DNA from: Methylocaldum sp. 14B
GTDB lineage: Bacteria > Pseudomonadota > Gammaproteobacteria > Methylococcales > Methylococcaceae
DNA: 64,000 nucleotides
Direction of reading: 5' to 3'
NCBI RefSeq assembly: GCF_002005105.1
Contig: NZ_MSCV01000006.1
Location: 140,689-204,688 of the forward strand
In this document: positions 18,195-27,398 of the stretch, piece after piece
Numbering within the stretch: the first letter of the stretch is position 1
Layout of the letters: every line of letters begins with the position of its first letter
Notes under the pieces: model-generated
What the model was told of the DNA's origin: nothing
The model's database searches: none
What the model saw: only the letters and a program-made list of their open reading frames with translations
Translations under genes and position numbers: made by a program

Positions 18195-18226
18195 CTGTCG
18201 CAGCGCCCTGGAGAGCGGAGTAACCC

Positions 18227-19915
18227 ATGAGCAGCTTATCCAACAAGATTCAAGACGTTTTCAACGAGCCCGGTTGCGGAAAAAACCAGGGCAAGTCGGA
18301 AAAGGAGCGCAAGAAAGGCTGCACGAAGCAGTTGCAGCCTGGCGGAGCGGCCGGCGGTTGCGCTTTCGACGGCGCCAAGATCGCGTTGCAGCCCATCACC
18401 GACGTGGCTCACCTGGTTCACGGGCCCATCGCCTGCGAGGGCAACTCCTGGGACAACCGCGGCTCCAAATCCTCCGGCTCCAATCTCTGGCGCACCGGCT
18501 TCACCACGGACATCAACGAAACCGACGTGGTTTTCGGCGGCGAGAAACGGCTGTTCAAATCGATCAAGGAAATCATCGACAAATACGACCCGCCGGCGGT
18601 CTTCGTCTACCAGACCTGCGTGCCGGCCATGATCGGCGACGATATCGAAGCCGTGTGCAAAGCGGCCTCGAAAAAATTCGGGAAGCCGGTCGTACCGGTC
18701 AATTCGCCCGGCTTCGTGGGTCCCAAGAACCTCGGCAACAAACTGGCGGGCGAGGCCATCCTCGACCACGTCATCGGCACCGAGGAGCCCGAATACACCA
18801 CGCCTTACGACATCAACATCATCGGCGAATACAACCTTTCCGGCGAGCTGTGGCAGGTCAAGCCGCTGCTGGACGAGCTCGGCATCCGCATCCTGTGCTG
18901 CATCTCCGGCGACGCCAAATACAAGGACGTGGCCAGCTCCCACCGCGCCAGGGCGGCCATGATGGTGTGCTCGAAATCCATGATCAACATCGCCCGCAAG
19001 ATGGAGGAACGCTACGAAATTCCGTTCTTCGAAGGCTCCTTCTACGGCATCGAGGATACCAGCGAGGCGCTTCGGGAAATCTCGCGCCTGCTGATCGAGC
19101 GCGGCGCGCCCGCCGAACTCATGGAACGCACCGAAGCCCTGATCGCCCGGGAGGAAGCGCGGGCGTGGGCCGCCATCGAGCCGTACAAGAAGCGCCTGAC
19201 CGGCAAAAAGGTGCTGCTCATCACCGGCGGCGTGAAATCCTGGTCGGTGGTGGCCGCGCTTCAGGAAGCCGGCATGGAGATCGTCGGGACCAGCGTCAAG
19301 AAGTCGACCAAGGAAGACAAGGAGCGGATCAAGGAGATCATGGGCGAAGACGCCCACATGATCGACGACATGACGCCGCGCGAAATGTACAAGATGCTCA
19401 AGGATGCCAAGGCCGACATCATGCTGTCCGGGGGCCGTTCGCAGTTCGTCGCCCTCAAGGCCAAGATGCCGTGGCTGGACATCAACCAGGAACGCCATCA
19501 CGCCTATATGGGTTACGTCGGCATGGTCGAACTGGTCAAGGAAATCGACAAGGCGCTGTACAACCCGGTCTGGGAACAGGTGCGGAAGCGCGCGCCCTGG
19601 GAAGAAGCGACGTGGGAAGAGGTGGCCGATTCCGCCATCGCCGCCGAGGCGGCTGTCTTGGCCGCGAATCCTGAACTGGCTCGCGAAAAACGCCGCTCCA
19701 CTCCGGTTTGCAATTGCAAATCGGTCGCTCGCGGCGCTATCGAGGACGCCATCGTCGAGCATGGATTGAGCTCGGCGGACGCGGTGTCGGAAAAGACCCA
19801 GGCGGGAACGGGCTGCGGCAGTTGCAAAGGCAAGCTGGAAAAGATTCTCGAAACGATGGACCACTGGCACCCGGACGCAGGGAAAGCGGCGTCGCAAGCT
19901 CAGCAGGCCGCATGA
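18227..19915 (+). CDS. nifE: FeMo-cofactor scaffold protein NifE with C-terminal Bfd-like domain
   Basis: This 562-residue protein is longer than typical NifE (about 470). Residues 1-475 are the NifE scaffold with AGGCAFDGAK, HGPIACEGNSWDNR and YQTCVPAMIGDD. Residues about 490-540 add a [2Fe-2S]-type BFD domain: Cys495-x-Cys497 and Cys530-x2-Cys533 (CNCK...CGSCK), as in NifU's middle domain and bacterioferritin-associated ferredoxin. NifEN completes FeMo-cofactor before transfer to NifDK. The tail could relay electrons or a cluster to the scaffold (inference). The ATG at 18227 is 10 nt after GCGGAG. Confidence 0.95.
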   Translation: MSSLSNKIQDVFNEPGCGKNQGKSEKERKKGCTKQLQPGGAAGGCAFDGAKIALQPITDVAHLVHGPIACEGNSWDNRGSKSSGSNLWRTGFTTDINETDVVFGGEKRLFKSIKEIIDKYDPPAVFVYQTCVPAMIGDDIEAVCKAASKKFGKPVVPVNSPGFVGPKNLGNKLAGEAILDHVIGTEEPEYTTPYDINIIGEYNLSGELWQVKPLLDELGIRILCCISGDAKYKDVASSHRARAAMMVCSKSMINIARKMEERYEIPFFEGSFYGIEDTSEALREISRLLIERGAPAELMERTEALIAREEARAWAAIEPYKKRLTGKKVLLITGGVKSWSVVAALQEAGMEIVGTSVKKSTKEDKERIKEIMGEDAHMIDDMTPREMYKMLKDAKADIMLSGGRSQFVALKAKMPWLDINQERHHAYMGYVGMVELVKEIDKALYNPVWEQVRKRAPWEEATWEEVADSAIAAEAAVLAANPELAREKRRSTPVCNCKSVARGAIEDAIVEHGLSSADAVSEKTQAGTGCGSCKGKLEKILETMDHWHPDAGKAASQAQQAA

Positions 19916-19924
19916 GGTAACGCC

Positions 19925-21298
19925 ATGGCCACCGTGATAACGCCCAAGAAATCCTGCTCGGTCAACCCCTTGAAGATGAGCCAGCCGATCGGCAGCGCGC
20001 TCGCTTTCATGGGGATCAAGAACTGCATGCCGCTTTTCCACGGCTCGCAGGGCTGCACCTCGTTCGGACTGGTCCTGTTCGTGCGGCATTTCAAGGAAGC
20101 GATTCCGTTGCAAACTACCGCCATGAGCGAAGTGGCGACCGTGCTCGGCGGACTCGAAAACGTGGAGCAGGCGGTCATCACGATCGCCAACCGGCAAAAG
20201 CCTTCCATTATCGGCATTTCGTCCACCGGCGTGACCGAGACCAAGGGCGACGACGTGGACGCCTATATCAAGCTGATCCGGGAGAAGCATCCCGAGCTGG
20301 ACCACATCGCTCTTGTTTATGTGTCGACGCCCGATTTCAAGGACGCGTTTCAGGACGGCTGGGCCAAGACCGTGACCAAGCTGGTCGAGCAACTGGTCGA
20401 ACCGGTTCCGGTCGGCGCCGCGCGCCTTCCCAACCGGGTGAATCTTTTGCCGGGCGCCCATCTTACGCCCGGAGACATCGACGAACTCCGCGACGTGCTC
20501 GAAGCCTTCGGCCTTGAGGTCCTGGTCCTGCCGGACCTCTCGGGCTCCCTGGACGGCCACATCCCTGACGATTTCACGCCGACCACCCTGGGCGGCATTT
20601 CCCTGGAAGAAATCGCTAGCCTCGGACGATCCGCGCATACCATCGCGGTCGGCGAACAGATGCGCGAGGCCGCGGTCGCCCTGGAAGCCAAGACCGGGGT
20701 TCCCTACACCCTGTTCGATCGGCTCACGGGGCTCGAGCCGAACGATGCGCTAATCAGCCTGTGTGCCCGAATCAGCGGACGGCTGGTTCCGACCAAGATC
20801 CGCCGCCAGCGCGGCCAGCTGGTCGACGCCATGCTCGACGGCCATTTCCATTTCGGCGGCAAGAAAATCGCCATAGGCGCCGAGCCCGACTTGCTCTGGA
20901 CCCTGAGCGAATGGGCCAGGGAACTCGGCGCCGAAACCGCCGCGGCGGTGACGACCACGGCCTCTCCGCTGCTGGAGCGAATCTCCACAGAGGAAGTCCT
21001 GATCGGCGACTTGGAAGACCTGGAAGCTCGCGCTGCCGGCTGCGATCTTCTGATGACTCACTCTCACGGGAGGCAAGCGGCGGAAAGACTGAAGATTCCG
21101 TTCTACCGCATCGGCATCCCCATGTTCGATCGACTAGGCGCCGCGCATCAGACCATCGTCGGTTATCGCGGGACCCGCAACCTCATTTTCGAGATTGCCA
21201 ATATGTTCATCGCCAACGGCCATGAGCCCACGCCTGAAACCTGGTATCGATCCGAGGAGAACGAACGTGCTGGCACGGCGGCGGTTGCGGCTCATTAA
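19925..21298 (+). CDS. nifN: FeMo-cofactor scaffold protein NifN
   Basis: This 457-residue partner of NifE forms the NifE2N2 tetramer. Visible motifs are SCSVNPLKMSQPIGSALAF, HGSQGCTSFGLV and STGVTETKGDD, which match NifK-like positions while lacking some P-cluster cysteines, as expected. It begins 9 nt after the nifE stop. The end carries FDRLGAAHQTIVGYRGT, a NifN hallmark. Confidence 0.96.
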   Translation: MATVITPKKSCSVNPLKMSQPIGSALAFMGIKNCMPLFHGSQGCTSFGLVLFVRHFKEAIPLQTTAMSEVATVLGGLENVEQAVITIANRQKPSIIGISSTGVTETKGDDVDAYIKLIREKHPELDHIALVYVSTPDFKDAFQDGWAKTVTKLVEQLVEPVPVGAARLPNRVNLLPGAHLTPGDIDELRDVLEAFGLEVLVLPDLSGSLDGHIPDDFTPTTLGGISLEEIASLGRSAHTIAVGEQMREAAVALEAKTGVPYTLFDRLTGLEPNDALISLCARISGRLVPTKIRRQRGQLVDAMLDGHFHFGGKKIAIGAEPDLLWTLSEWARELGAETAAAVTTTASPLLERISTEEVLIGDLEDLEARAAGCDLLMTHSHGRQAAERLKIPFYRIGIPMFDRLGAAHQTIVGYRGTRNLIFEIANMFIANGHEPTPETWYRSEENERAGTAAVAAH

Positions 21299-21341
21299 GC
21301 CGGAAGCTCAATCAAACGAATCCTTTTATCGCGGAGGAAGC

Positions 21342-21764
21342 ATGAAGGTCGCATTCTCTACCCAAGACCTACAACGGGTCGACGCCCATTTCGGATGGGC
21401 CAAGAACATCGCCATCTATGAATTGTCGGCGGAGGGCTATCGCTTCCTCGAAGCCGTGCAATTCGAGGGCGACCTGCAGGAAGACGGCAACGAAGACAAG
21501 CTGGCTCCGAAGCTCGAAGCCATCAAGGACTGCGCAATTCTTTACGTCGCCGCCATCGGCGGTTCCGGCGCGGCGCGGGTGGTGGCCCAGGGCATACATC
21601 CCATGAAGGTTCCGCAGCCCGAGCCTATCACCGATCTCTTGGACAAACTCCAGCAGGTCCTCAAAGGCACTCCGCCGCCCTGGCTCCGCAAGGTGCTGGC
21701 GAAGGAAGGCAAGGGGCAGGACCGTGAATTCGATTTTGAAGAAGAAGAGGTGGAACATGGCTGA
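21342..21764 (+). CDS. nifX: Nitrogenase cofactor carrier NifX
   Basis: This 140-residue protein of the NifX/NafY/NifB-C-terminal family binds cofactor precursors and NifB-co during NifEN maturation. It shows [20 protein letters not shown], the conserved first strand and helix, and [17 protein letters not shown]. The ATG at 21342 follows GGAGGAAG. Its 3' end overlaps the next gene by 8 nt. Confidence 0.94.
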   Translation: MKVAFSTQDLQRVDAHFGWAKNIAIYELSAEGYRFLEAVQFEGDLQEDGNEDKLAPKLEAIKDCAILYVAAIGGSGAARVVAQGIHPMKVPQPEPITDLLDKLQQVLKGTPPPWLRKVLAKEGKGQDREFDFEEEEVEHG

Positions 21765-22236
21765 AGCATTGGCAGTAAAAACCGAAGGCGCGGCATCGCC
21801 CATGGAGTCGGCGTTCATCAAGGAATTGGTCAAGCAATGGCGCGCGCAGGATTCCTACGGCACCTGGGACGGCAAGAGCGACGAAATGCTGCTCGAACCT
21901 TACATCCTCACCAAGGAGAAGCGGCAGGCGATTCCCATCGTCGGCGATCCCGACCCCGAGATTTTGTGGCGTCTGGAACTGTTCTATAACGCCGTCGGCC
22001 TTTCCATCGAGCGGGCCAGCGGGGTCATGGTGACGCCCATGATGAAGATGTCGCACGAAGGCTTCGGCCGCATGGTACTGATCGCCGGCCGGCTGATCGT
22101 GGTGAACAAGCAGTTGCGCGACGTTCACCGGTTCGGATTTCCGTCCATGGAAAAACTCGCGGAGGAAGGCGAGAAACTCGTGGCCGCAGGAGTGGACATG
22201 ATCAACAAATATTCCGAAGTGGCCCGCTACAGTTGA
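21757..22236 (+). CDS. NifX-associated nitrogen fixation protein (DUF269)
   Basis: This 159-residue protein of the DUF269 family is nearly always next to nifX. Typical segments are [20 protein letters not shown] and [16 protein letters not shown] (core), then [17 protein letters not shown]. The exact role is unknown. The start at 21757 overlaps the nifX stop by 8 nt and follows GAAGAGGTGG, so translation is coupled. Confidence 0.92.
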   Translation: MAEALAVKTEGAASPMESAFIKELVKQWRAQDSYGTWDGKSDEMLLEPYILTKEKRQAIPIVGDPDPEILWRLELFYNAVGLSIERASGVMVTPMMKMSHEGFGRMVLIAGRLIVVNKQLRDVHRFGFPSMEKLAEEGEKLVAAGVDMINKYSEVARYS

Positions 22237-22241
22237 GAACA

Positions 22242-22301
22242 ACGTAGGGTGGGTCAGGCCGGATCCGGCCGTAACCCGCCGGAAACCGCGAGAAGGCGGG
22301 G
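22242..22301. repeat. Short palindromic repeat
   Basis: GTAGGGTGGGTCAGGCCGGA and GGATCCGGCCGTAACCCGCC form a hairpin between the DUF269 gene and the next small gene. It is a variant of the GGGTGGGTTA family. Confidence 0.55.
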
Positions 22302-22351
22302 CACAGTCATCGACGGAACCCCGCCCGAACCGGCAAACCAACGAGGCACCC

Positions 22352-22540
22352 ATGACAGACGCAGAAGATACGAAAGCCAAACTGAAAAAACTGAACGCCC
22401 AGGCGACCGCGCTGAAAATGGATCTCCACGACTTGGCCGAGGATTTGCCCACCGGCTGGGAGCGAATCCTGGAAGTCGCGGAGAAAACCTATCAGGCCTA
22501 TCGTGAACTGGACGAATTCCGCAAAACCAGCGCTGGTTAG
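22352..22540 (+). CDS. CCE_0567-family small helical protein (DUF683-like)
   Basis: This 62-residue protein is a helical hairpin (AKLKKLNAQATALKMDLHDL, then a GWERILEVAEKTYQAYRELD helix). The family, known from cyanobacterial CCE_0567, is encoded between nifX/DUF269 and fdxB genes and has been reported to bind metal. The conserved LPTGWE turn is present. It is 9 nt upstream of fdxB. Confidence 0.85.
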   Translation: MTDAEDTKAKLKKLNAQATALKMDLHDLAEDLPTGWERILEVAEKTYQAYRELDEFRKTSAG

Positions 22541-22549
22541 GAGTCTACG

Positions 22550-22855
22550 ATGAGCGAATTTACGGTCACCCTACCCGGGGGCAAGGTATGGACCCCCAAA
22601 TTTGTCGAGATCATCGACCAGGAGAAATGTATCGGCTGCGGACGCTGCTATAAGGTCTGCGGACGCGAAGTCCTGGAGATGGTCGGAGTCAACGAGGACG
22701 GCGAAATAGTCACGCTCAGCCAGGACGAGGACGAGGACGACGAATACGACAAGAAAGTGATGTCGATCGCCAACGTCGCGAACTGCGTGGGGTGTGAGGC
22801 TTGCGCCAAGATATGCCCCAAGCAGTGCTATACCCACGAAGCGGCGGCAGCCTGA
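22550..22855 (+). CDS. fdxB: Nif-specific ferredoxin III (FdxB)
   Basis: This 101-residue protein is a two-cluster ferredoxin. The first cysteine set is CIGCGRCYKVC and the second is CVGCEACAKICPKQC. Between them is an acidic insert (SQDEDEDDEYDKK) typical of the nif-specific FdxB group. It should carry low-potential electrons for nitrogenase or cofactor synthesis. Its stop overlaps the nifQ ATG (TGATG). Confidence 0.94.
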   Translation: MSEFTVTLPGGKVWTPKFVEIIDQEKCIGCGRCYKVCGREVLEMVGVNEDGEIVTLSQDEDEDDEYDKKVMSIANVANCVGCEACAKICPKQCYTHEAAAA

Positions 22856-23505
22856 TGCCAGCCCCCATGCGCCAGCCCATCCCGAACGCTTCGGCGCCCG
22901 TTCCCTCGGCGGTCCATTACGATCCGCTGATGGGCTACGCCCGCGACCCGCAGGACTCCGTGACCCGCACCTTCGTTTCGGCGATCGAGATGGCGCGGAG
23001 TTCGTCCAGGCTGACGGGGCGGGCGGCCTTCGGGCTCGATGCGGATGAGTTCGAGGGGCTGCTCGACCGGTATTTTCCGGGCGCCGCGAGCATTTATCTC
23101 ACGCCGGCGTTGAAAGCATCGCTTGCGGGCACCAAAACCCGCCGGATAGAGACGGACGAATTCGAAGATCTCGTGGCGCTGCTTTTGGAACACCGCGGCG
23201 ACGACAGCCGGGAGAGCCGCTGGCTGGCTTACGCGATCGCCGCCTGCTGCATGGGGGACGACCATCTCTGGCAGGACATGGGCTTGCCCGACCGAAAGGC
23301 CCTATCCGACCTTCTGGCACGCCGTTTTCCCGCGCTGTTCGCTCGAAATACCGGCGGCATGCGCTGGAAGAAGTTTTTCTACAAACAGCTCTGCGAACGC
23401 GATGGGGCCTTCGTCTGCCGCTCCCCCAGCTGCGCGGAGTGCGTCGAATATTCCAATTGTTTCGGACCCGAGGAGGAAAGCGCATGGCAACCGGCGAAGC
23501 GATGA
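22855..23505 (+). CDS. nifQ: Molybdenum-processing protein NifQ
   Basis: This 216-residue protein delivers molybdenum to FeMo-cofactor synthesis as a Mo-Fe-S cluster. The family signature Cys-x4-Cys-x2-Cys-x5-Cys is complete in CRSPSCAECVEYSNC near the C-terminus. The middle has WLAYAIAACCMGDDHLWQDM, also typical. The ATG at 22855 overlaps the fdxB stop; another ATG five codons later is possible. It overlaps the next gene by 22 nt. Confidence 0.93.
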   Translation: MPAPMRQPIPNASAPVPSAVHYDPLMGYARDPQDSVTRTFVSAIEMARSSSRLTGRAAFGLDADEFEGLLDRYFPGAASIYLTPALKASLAGTKTRRIETDEFEDLVALLLEHRGDDSRESRWLAYAIAACCMGDDHLWQDMGLPDRKALSDLLARRFPALFARNTGGMRWKKFFYKQLCERDGAFVCRSPSCAECVEYSNCFGPEEESAWQPAKR

Positions 23506-24584
23506 CCGTACCGGGACTCGGCAAGGCGCCTCCCGCGGGCGCTTGCACCGCGGCGGAATCGCCCCCCGAGTTATGGCAGGCGGTTTTGGAACAAAGCGGA
23601 GCGCGGTTCGACAATTCCGGAGTCATCGACTTCGGGCATGTCGAAGCCGAGCGCCGGCAAGCGCTGAGCGCCGATGTGATGGCGGACCTGTCCCATTACG
23701 GACTGATCGAAGTCAAGGGCGACGACGCCCAGAAATTTCTGGCGAGTCTATTCACCGGCGACGTGCGCCTGGTGTCGGCGGAAAAGGGACTGTTCACCGC
23801 CTGGTGCGACGCCAAGGGAAGGGCGCAGGCGACGTTCTGGCTGTTCGTGCACGACGGCGCCTTTCACCTTCTTCTGCCGAAAGGTCTCGTGAAGTCGGTT
23901 TTAACCGGATTGAAACTATACCTTCTCAGGGTCAAGGCGACTCTCACTGATGCCGGCAGCGACCTGGTCCGCGTCGGTTTATCCGGTCCGAGCATGGAAT
24001 CCCGGCTCGCCGCCTTGTTCGGCGCGCCGCCGCCCGAACAGGCCGGGGATACCCGCAGCTACGGGGCTTGCACCCTAATGGCGATCACCGGACAACCACA
24101 CCCCCGCTGGGTTCTTGTCGGCAGCGCGGCGGCGGTTGCCGAAACGTGGCAAAACCTTCTGTCCAGTGTTTCGCCCGTAGGGCGGGACGCCTGGTCTCTG
24201 CTGGACATTTTGGCCGGCATACCGCTGCTGGTGCCGGAAACGGCCGGCGAGTTCATCCCGCAGATGCTGAACATGGAGGCCCTGGGCGGCCTGTGTTTCA
24301 CCAAAGGCTGTTATCCGGGACAGGAAGTCATCGCGCGGCTGCATTACCGCGGGCAGCTCAAACGGCGCCTATACCTGGCCTACGTCGCCGGCGATTCGGT
24401 TCCGCCGCCCGGTACCACGCTTCATATCGAAGGCATTGCGGAAAGCGTCGGAACAGTGGTCTCCGCCACGCGCCATCCGGATGGGCGGACGGCTCTTCTC
24501 GCGGTGGTGAAGATCGAAGAAAAGGATCAAGGGGAAGTTCGGTTAGCGGATGCTCAAGGACCTGGGCTTCGCTTCATCGAATAG
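23484..24584 (+). CDS. YgfZ/GcvT-like folate-binding Fe-S maintenance protein
   Basis: This 366-residue protein belongs to the YgfZ/IBA57 family, which uses folate and a redox-active cysteine to keep certain Fe-S enzymes active. The signature KGCYPGQEVIAR is exact. The N-terminal domain contains GLIEVKGDDAQKFLASLFTG. AGGAGGAAA precedes the ATG at 23484, inside the nifQ reading frame, so it is probably co-translated with nif genes. A dedicated role for nitrogenase clusters is an inference. Confidence 0.9.
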   Translation: MATGEAMTVPGLGKAPPAGACTAAESPPELWQAVLEQSGARFDNSGVIDFGHVEAERRQALSADVMADLSHYGLIEVKGDDAQKFLASLFTGDVRLVSAEKGLFTAWCDAKGRAQATFWLFVHDGAFHLLLPKGLVKSVLTGLKLYLLRVKATLTDAGSDLVRVGLSGPSMESRLAALFGAPPPEQAGDTRSYGACTLMAITGQPHPRWVLVGSAAAVAETWQNLLSSVSPVGRDAWSLLDILAGIPLLVPETAGEFIPQMLNMEALGGLCFTKGCYPGQEVIARLHYRGQLKRRLYLAYVAGDSVPPPGTTLHIEGIAESVGTVVSATRHPDGRTALLAVVKIEEKDQGEVRLADAQGPGLRFIE

Positions 24585-24597
24585 CGGAGTTCCAGAC

Positions 24598-24669
24598 GTA
24601 GGTCGGCAATCCTTTGCCGACACCGCAGGTCGAACATCCGTTTTCGTCGGCAAAGCATTGCCGACCTAC
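24598..24669. repeat. REP-type palindrome pair
   Basis: GTAGGTCGGCAATCCTTTGCC at the left and GGCAAAGCATTGCCGACC at the right form a hairpin. A second weak GCGGGTTACGGCCGCCGCC palindrome follows near 24776. Nothing else is seen before apaG. Confidence 0.7.
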
Positions 24670-24859
24670 ATCTGGGATTTAGAAAAATCAGGAGTCCCCT
24701 CTCTCCGCGAAAGGGAGAGGGAATCGAAAAACGGGCGAGTTGGACGGTAGGCGAAATCGCCTTATCGCGGTGCCCGGCGGGTTACGGCCGCCGCCTAATC
24801 CGCCCAACAACGCTACAAGCCACCGAAAGACAATCGATCCAAGACCAAATGGAGACGTT

Positions 24860-25240
24860 ATGACCAGCAGAATCCGCGAACTCAAAGTCGACGTTAAAAC
24901 CGTTTATCTCGGAGAAGAAACCCATCGCGACGGAGAGCGTTACGTATTCGCCTACACCGTGACCATGGAAAACACCGGCACCGTTCCGGCGAGGCTGCTC
25001 GGCCGACGCTGGGTGATTACCGACGCCAACGGCAAGACGATCGAAGTCGTCGGTGAGGGCGTGGTGGGGGAGCATCCGTATTTGCGCCCCGGCGAAGCGT
25101 TTCAGTACACCAGCTCGGCAATGATCGAAACCCCGGTGGGCAGCATGCAGGGCAGCTATCAGCTGCTGGCCGACGATGGGGTGCCTTTCGAAGCGCCCAT
25201 CGCGCCCTTCCGACTGGCGATTCCGCGTACTCTCCATTGA
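24860..25240 (+). CDS. apaG: ApaG (Co2+/Mg2+ efflux protein family)
   Basis: This 126-residue beta-sandwich protein of the ApaG/F-box-associated family has the core [20 protein letters not shown], the WVITDANG strand and [14 protein letters not shown]. The family has been linked to metal efflux and Ap4A metabolism, without a firm mechanism. GGAG lies 6 nt before the ATG at 24860. It leads the clpP-clpX-lon group with a 19-nt gap, which is an unusual arrangement. Confidence 0.93.
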   Translation: MTSRIRELKVDVKTVYLGEETHRDGERYVFAYTVTMENTGTVPARLLGRRWVITDANGKTIEVVGEGVVGEHPYLRPGEAFQYTSSAMIETPVGSMQGSYQLLADDGVPFEAPIAPFRLAIPRTLH

Positions 25241-25259
25241 CCGGCAACCTGACAAGAGC

Positions 25260-25910
25260 ATGACCTTGAACCATTCGCCCAACCAAACCTATGCCCCTTC
25301 AGCCGCCGCCGGCTTGGTGCCCATCGTCGTCGAGCAGTCCCCGCGTGGCGAAAGAGCGTTCGATATCTATTCGAGGCTGCTGAAAGAGCGGGTCATCTTC
25401 CTGGTCGGCCAGGTCGAAGACTATATGGCCAACCTGATCATCGCCCAATTGCTGTTTCTGGAATCGGAAAACCCCGACAAGGACATTCACCTTTACATCA
25501 ATTCTCCGGGCGGGTTGGTCACCGCAGGCCTCGCCATTTACGACACCATGCAGTTCATCAAACCCGATGTCAGCACCCTGTGCATAGGCCAGGCCGCCAG
25601 CATGGGCGCCTTGCTGCTGGCGGGCGGCGCGGCGGGGAAACGTTTTTCTCTACCCCATTCCAGGATCATGATCCACCAGCCTCTGGGCGGGTTTCGGGGA
25701 CAGGCCAGCGATATCGATATCCACGCGCGGGAGATCCTGTCGCTCCGCGATCGCCTGAACGGGATACTCGCCAGGCACACCGGGCAGCCCATCGAAAAAA
25801 TCCGGACCGATACCGACCGCGACAATTTCATGAGCGGGGACGACGCCAAAAGATACGGCCTCATCGATAACGTACTCAGCCAGCGGAATCGGCCTGGCGA
25901 CGAGCTTTGA
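25260..25910 (+). CDS. clpP: ATP-dependent Clp protease proteolytic subunit ClpP
   Basis: This 216-residue serine protease forms the double heptamer chamber. The catalytic triad is visible as Ser in [11 protein letters not shown], His in [10 protein letters not shown] and Asp in TDTDRDNFM. It starts 19 nt after apaG, and the clpX gene follows 69 nt later. Housekeeping clpP is usually preceded by tig; here it is not, which suggests a second, nif-linked copy (inference). Confidence 0.95.
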   Translation: MTLNHSPNQTYAPSAAAGLVPIVVEQSPRGERAFDIYSRLLKERVIFLVGQVEDYMANLIIAQLLFLESENPDKDIHLYINSPGGLVTAGLAIYDTMQFIKPDVSTLCIGQAASMGALLLAGGAAGKRFSLPHSRIMIHQPLGGFRGQASDIDIHAREILSLRDRLNGILARHTGQPIEKIRTDTDRDNFMSGDDAKRYGLIDNVLSQRNRPGDEL

Positions 25911-25979
25911 CGCGAAAGGCGGCATGCCGGCCGGACACGGGCATGACCGAATCAACATCCAGCTAAGAGGGTAAAAGCA

Positions 25980-27254
25980 ATGAGCGACGAAAAAAACGGC
26001 AAGGAAAGAGGCGGAAAGCTTCTCTACTGTTCATTTTGCGGAAAAACCCAGCATGAGGTCAGAAAGCTTATTGCAGGTCCGGCGGTATTCGTCTGCGACG
26101 AATGCATCGAATTATGCAACGACATCCTTCGCGAGGAGTTGGAAAGTACTTCCGATGGTGGGGACAAGCTTCCCACACCCAAGGAAATCAAGGCCATATT
26201 GGACGACTATGTCATCGGCCAGGAAAGACCCAAGCGGATTCTCGCGGTCGCGGTTTACAACCACTACAAAAGGCTGCGCGTCAAAGCCCACGCCGGGAAA
26301 AACGACGTCGAACTGGCCAAGAGCAATATCCTTCTGATAGGGCCTACCGGTTCCGGCAAAACCCTGCTGGCGGAAACCCTGGCGCGTATCCTCAACGTGC
26401 CCTTCACCATCGCCGACGCCACCACCCTGACGGAAGCCGGCTATGTCGGCGAGGACGTGGAAAACATCATCCAAAAGCTCTTGCAGAAATGCGATTACGA
26501 TGTCCAAAAAGCCGAGTCGGGCATCGTCTATATCGACGAGATCGACAAGATCTCGCGCAAATCGGCCAATCCCTCGATTACCCGCGACGTGTCCGGCGAG
26601 GGAGTGCAGCAGGCCTTGCTCAAGCTGATCGAGGGCACCGTCGCATTGATCCCGCCCCAGGGCGGGCGCAAGCATCCGCAGCAGGAATTCCTGCAAGTCA
26701 ACACGGCGAACATTCTGTTCATCTGCGGAGGTGCGTTCGCGGGTCTCGACAGGACCATCCGGGCACGTTCCGAAAAAGGCGGCATCGGTTTTTCCGCCGA
26801 GGTGAAAAGCAAGGAGGACCGCCGCAATGTGGGCGAGATCTTAGCCGGAGTCGAAGCGGAAGATTTGATCCGTTACGGCCTGATCCCCGAGTTCGTCGGA
26901 CGGCTGCCGGTGGTGGCGACGCTCGAAGAGCTGGACGAGGAGGCGCTGGTCAAGATCCTGACCGAGCCGAAAAACGCTCTGGTCAAGCAGTACCAAAAAC
27001 TGTTCGAGATGGAAGGCTGCGACCTCGACATCCATTCCGACGCCCTGAAGCTGATCGCCCAGCGCGCCATCGAGCGCAAGACCGGCGCGCGCGGCCTCAG
27101 AACCATACTCGAGAACGTTCTGCTCGACACGATGTACGAACTGCCGTCCGACGAGTCGGTGACCAAGGCCGTCGTCGACGAAAGCGTGGTGCGCGGCAAC
27201 AACCCGCCCTATCTGGTCTATCGAACCGAAGAAAAGCAATGCGCGTCGGCGTGA
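25980..27254 (+). CDS. clpX: ATP-dependent Clp protease unfoldase ClpX
   Basis: This 424-residue AAA+ unfoldase has an N-terminal zinc-binding domain with Cys-x2-Cys (CSFCGKTQ) and CDECIELC, Walker [16 protein letters not shown], Walker [10 protein letters not shown] and the ClpP-docking IGF loop as [10 protein letters not shown]. It passes substrates to ClpP. In Azotobacter a nif-linked ClpX2 turns over cofactor-assembly proteins, so a similar role is plausible here. Confidence 0.96.
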   Translation: MSDEKNGKERGGKLLYCSFCGKTQHEVRKLIAGPAVFVCDECIELCNDILREELESTSDGGDKLPTPKEIKAILDDYVIGQERPKRILAVAVYNHYKRLRVKAHAGKNDVELAKSNILLIGPTGSGKTLLAETLARILNVPFTIADATTLTEAGYVGEDVENIIQKLLQKCDYDVQKAESGIVYIDEIDKISRKSANPSITRDVSGEGVQQALLKLIEGTVALIPPQGGRKHPQQEFLQVNTANILFICGGAFAGLDRTIRARSEKGGIGFSAEVKSKEDRRNVGEILAGVEAEDLIRYGLIPEFVGRLPVVATLEELDEEALVKILTEPKNALVKQYQKLFEMEGCDLDIHSDALKLIAQRAIERKTGARGLRTILENVLLDTMYELPSDESVTKAVVDESVVRGNNPPYLVYRTEEKQCASA

Positions 27255-27398
27255 GCCGCCCCGCGGAGTCTTGGCTTATCAACCCGGCGCGGCGACAAGC
27301 CGCGTGAGTTAGGCCTAAGCGCGTACCGGCTTGGGCGGCGACCCGAAAGACCAGGAGGGTATTTACGGGCCTGATTAATAGTTTGGAGGGCTTTTATC

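Noticed and set aside
17967..18230. An 87-codon gene before nifE
   Set aside because: Apart from the first eight residues it is translated repeat and MITE sequence; the interest lies in the start duplication, which is reported as a finding.
18236..20638. An 800-codon open frame on the minus strand across nifE and nifN
   Set aside because: It is a shadow of the nifE and nifN coding frames in high-GC DNA; its product is low-complexity and matches nothing. The same applies to long antisense frames at 14291-15787, 15869-17338, 28506-29879 and 52906-55167.
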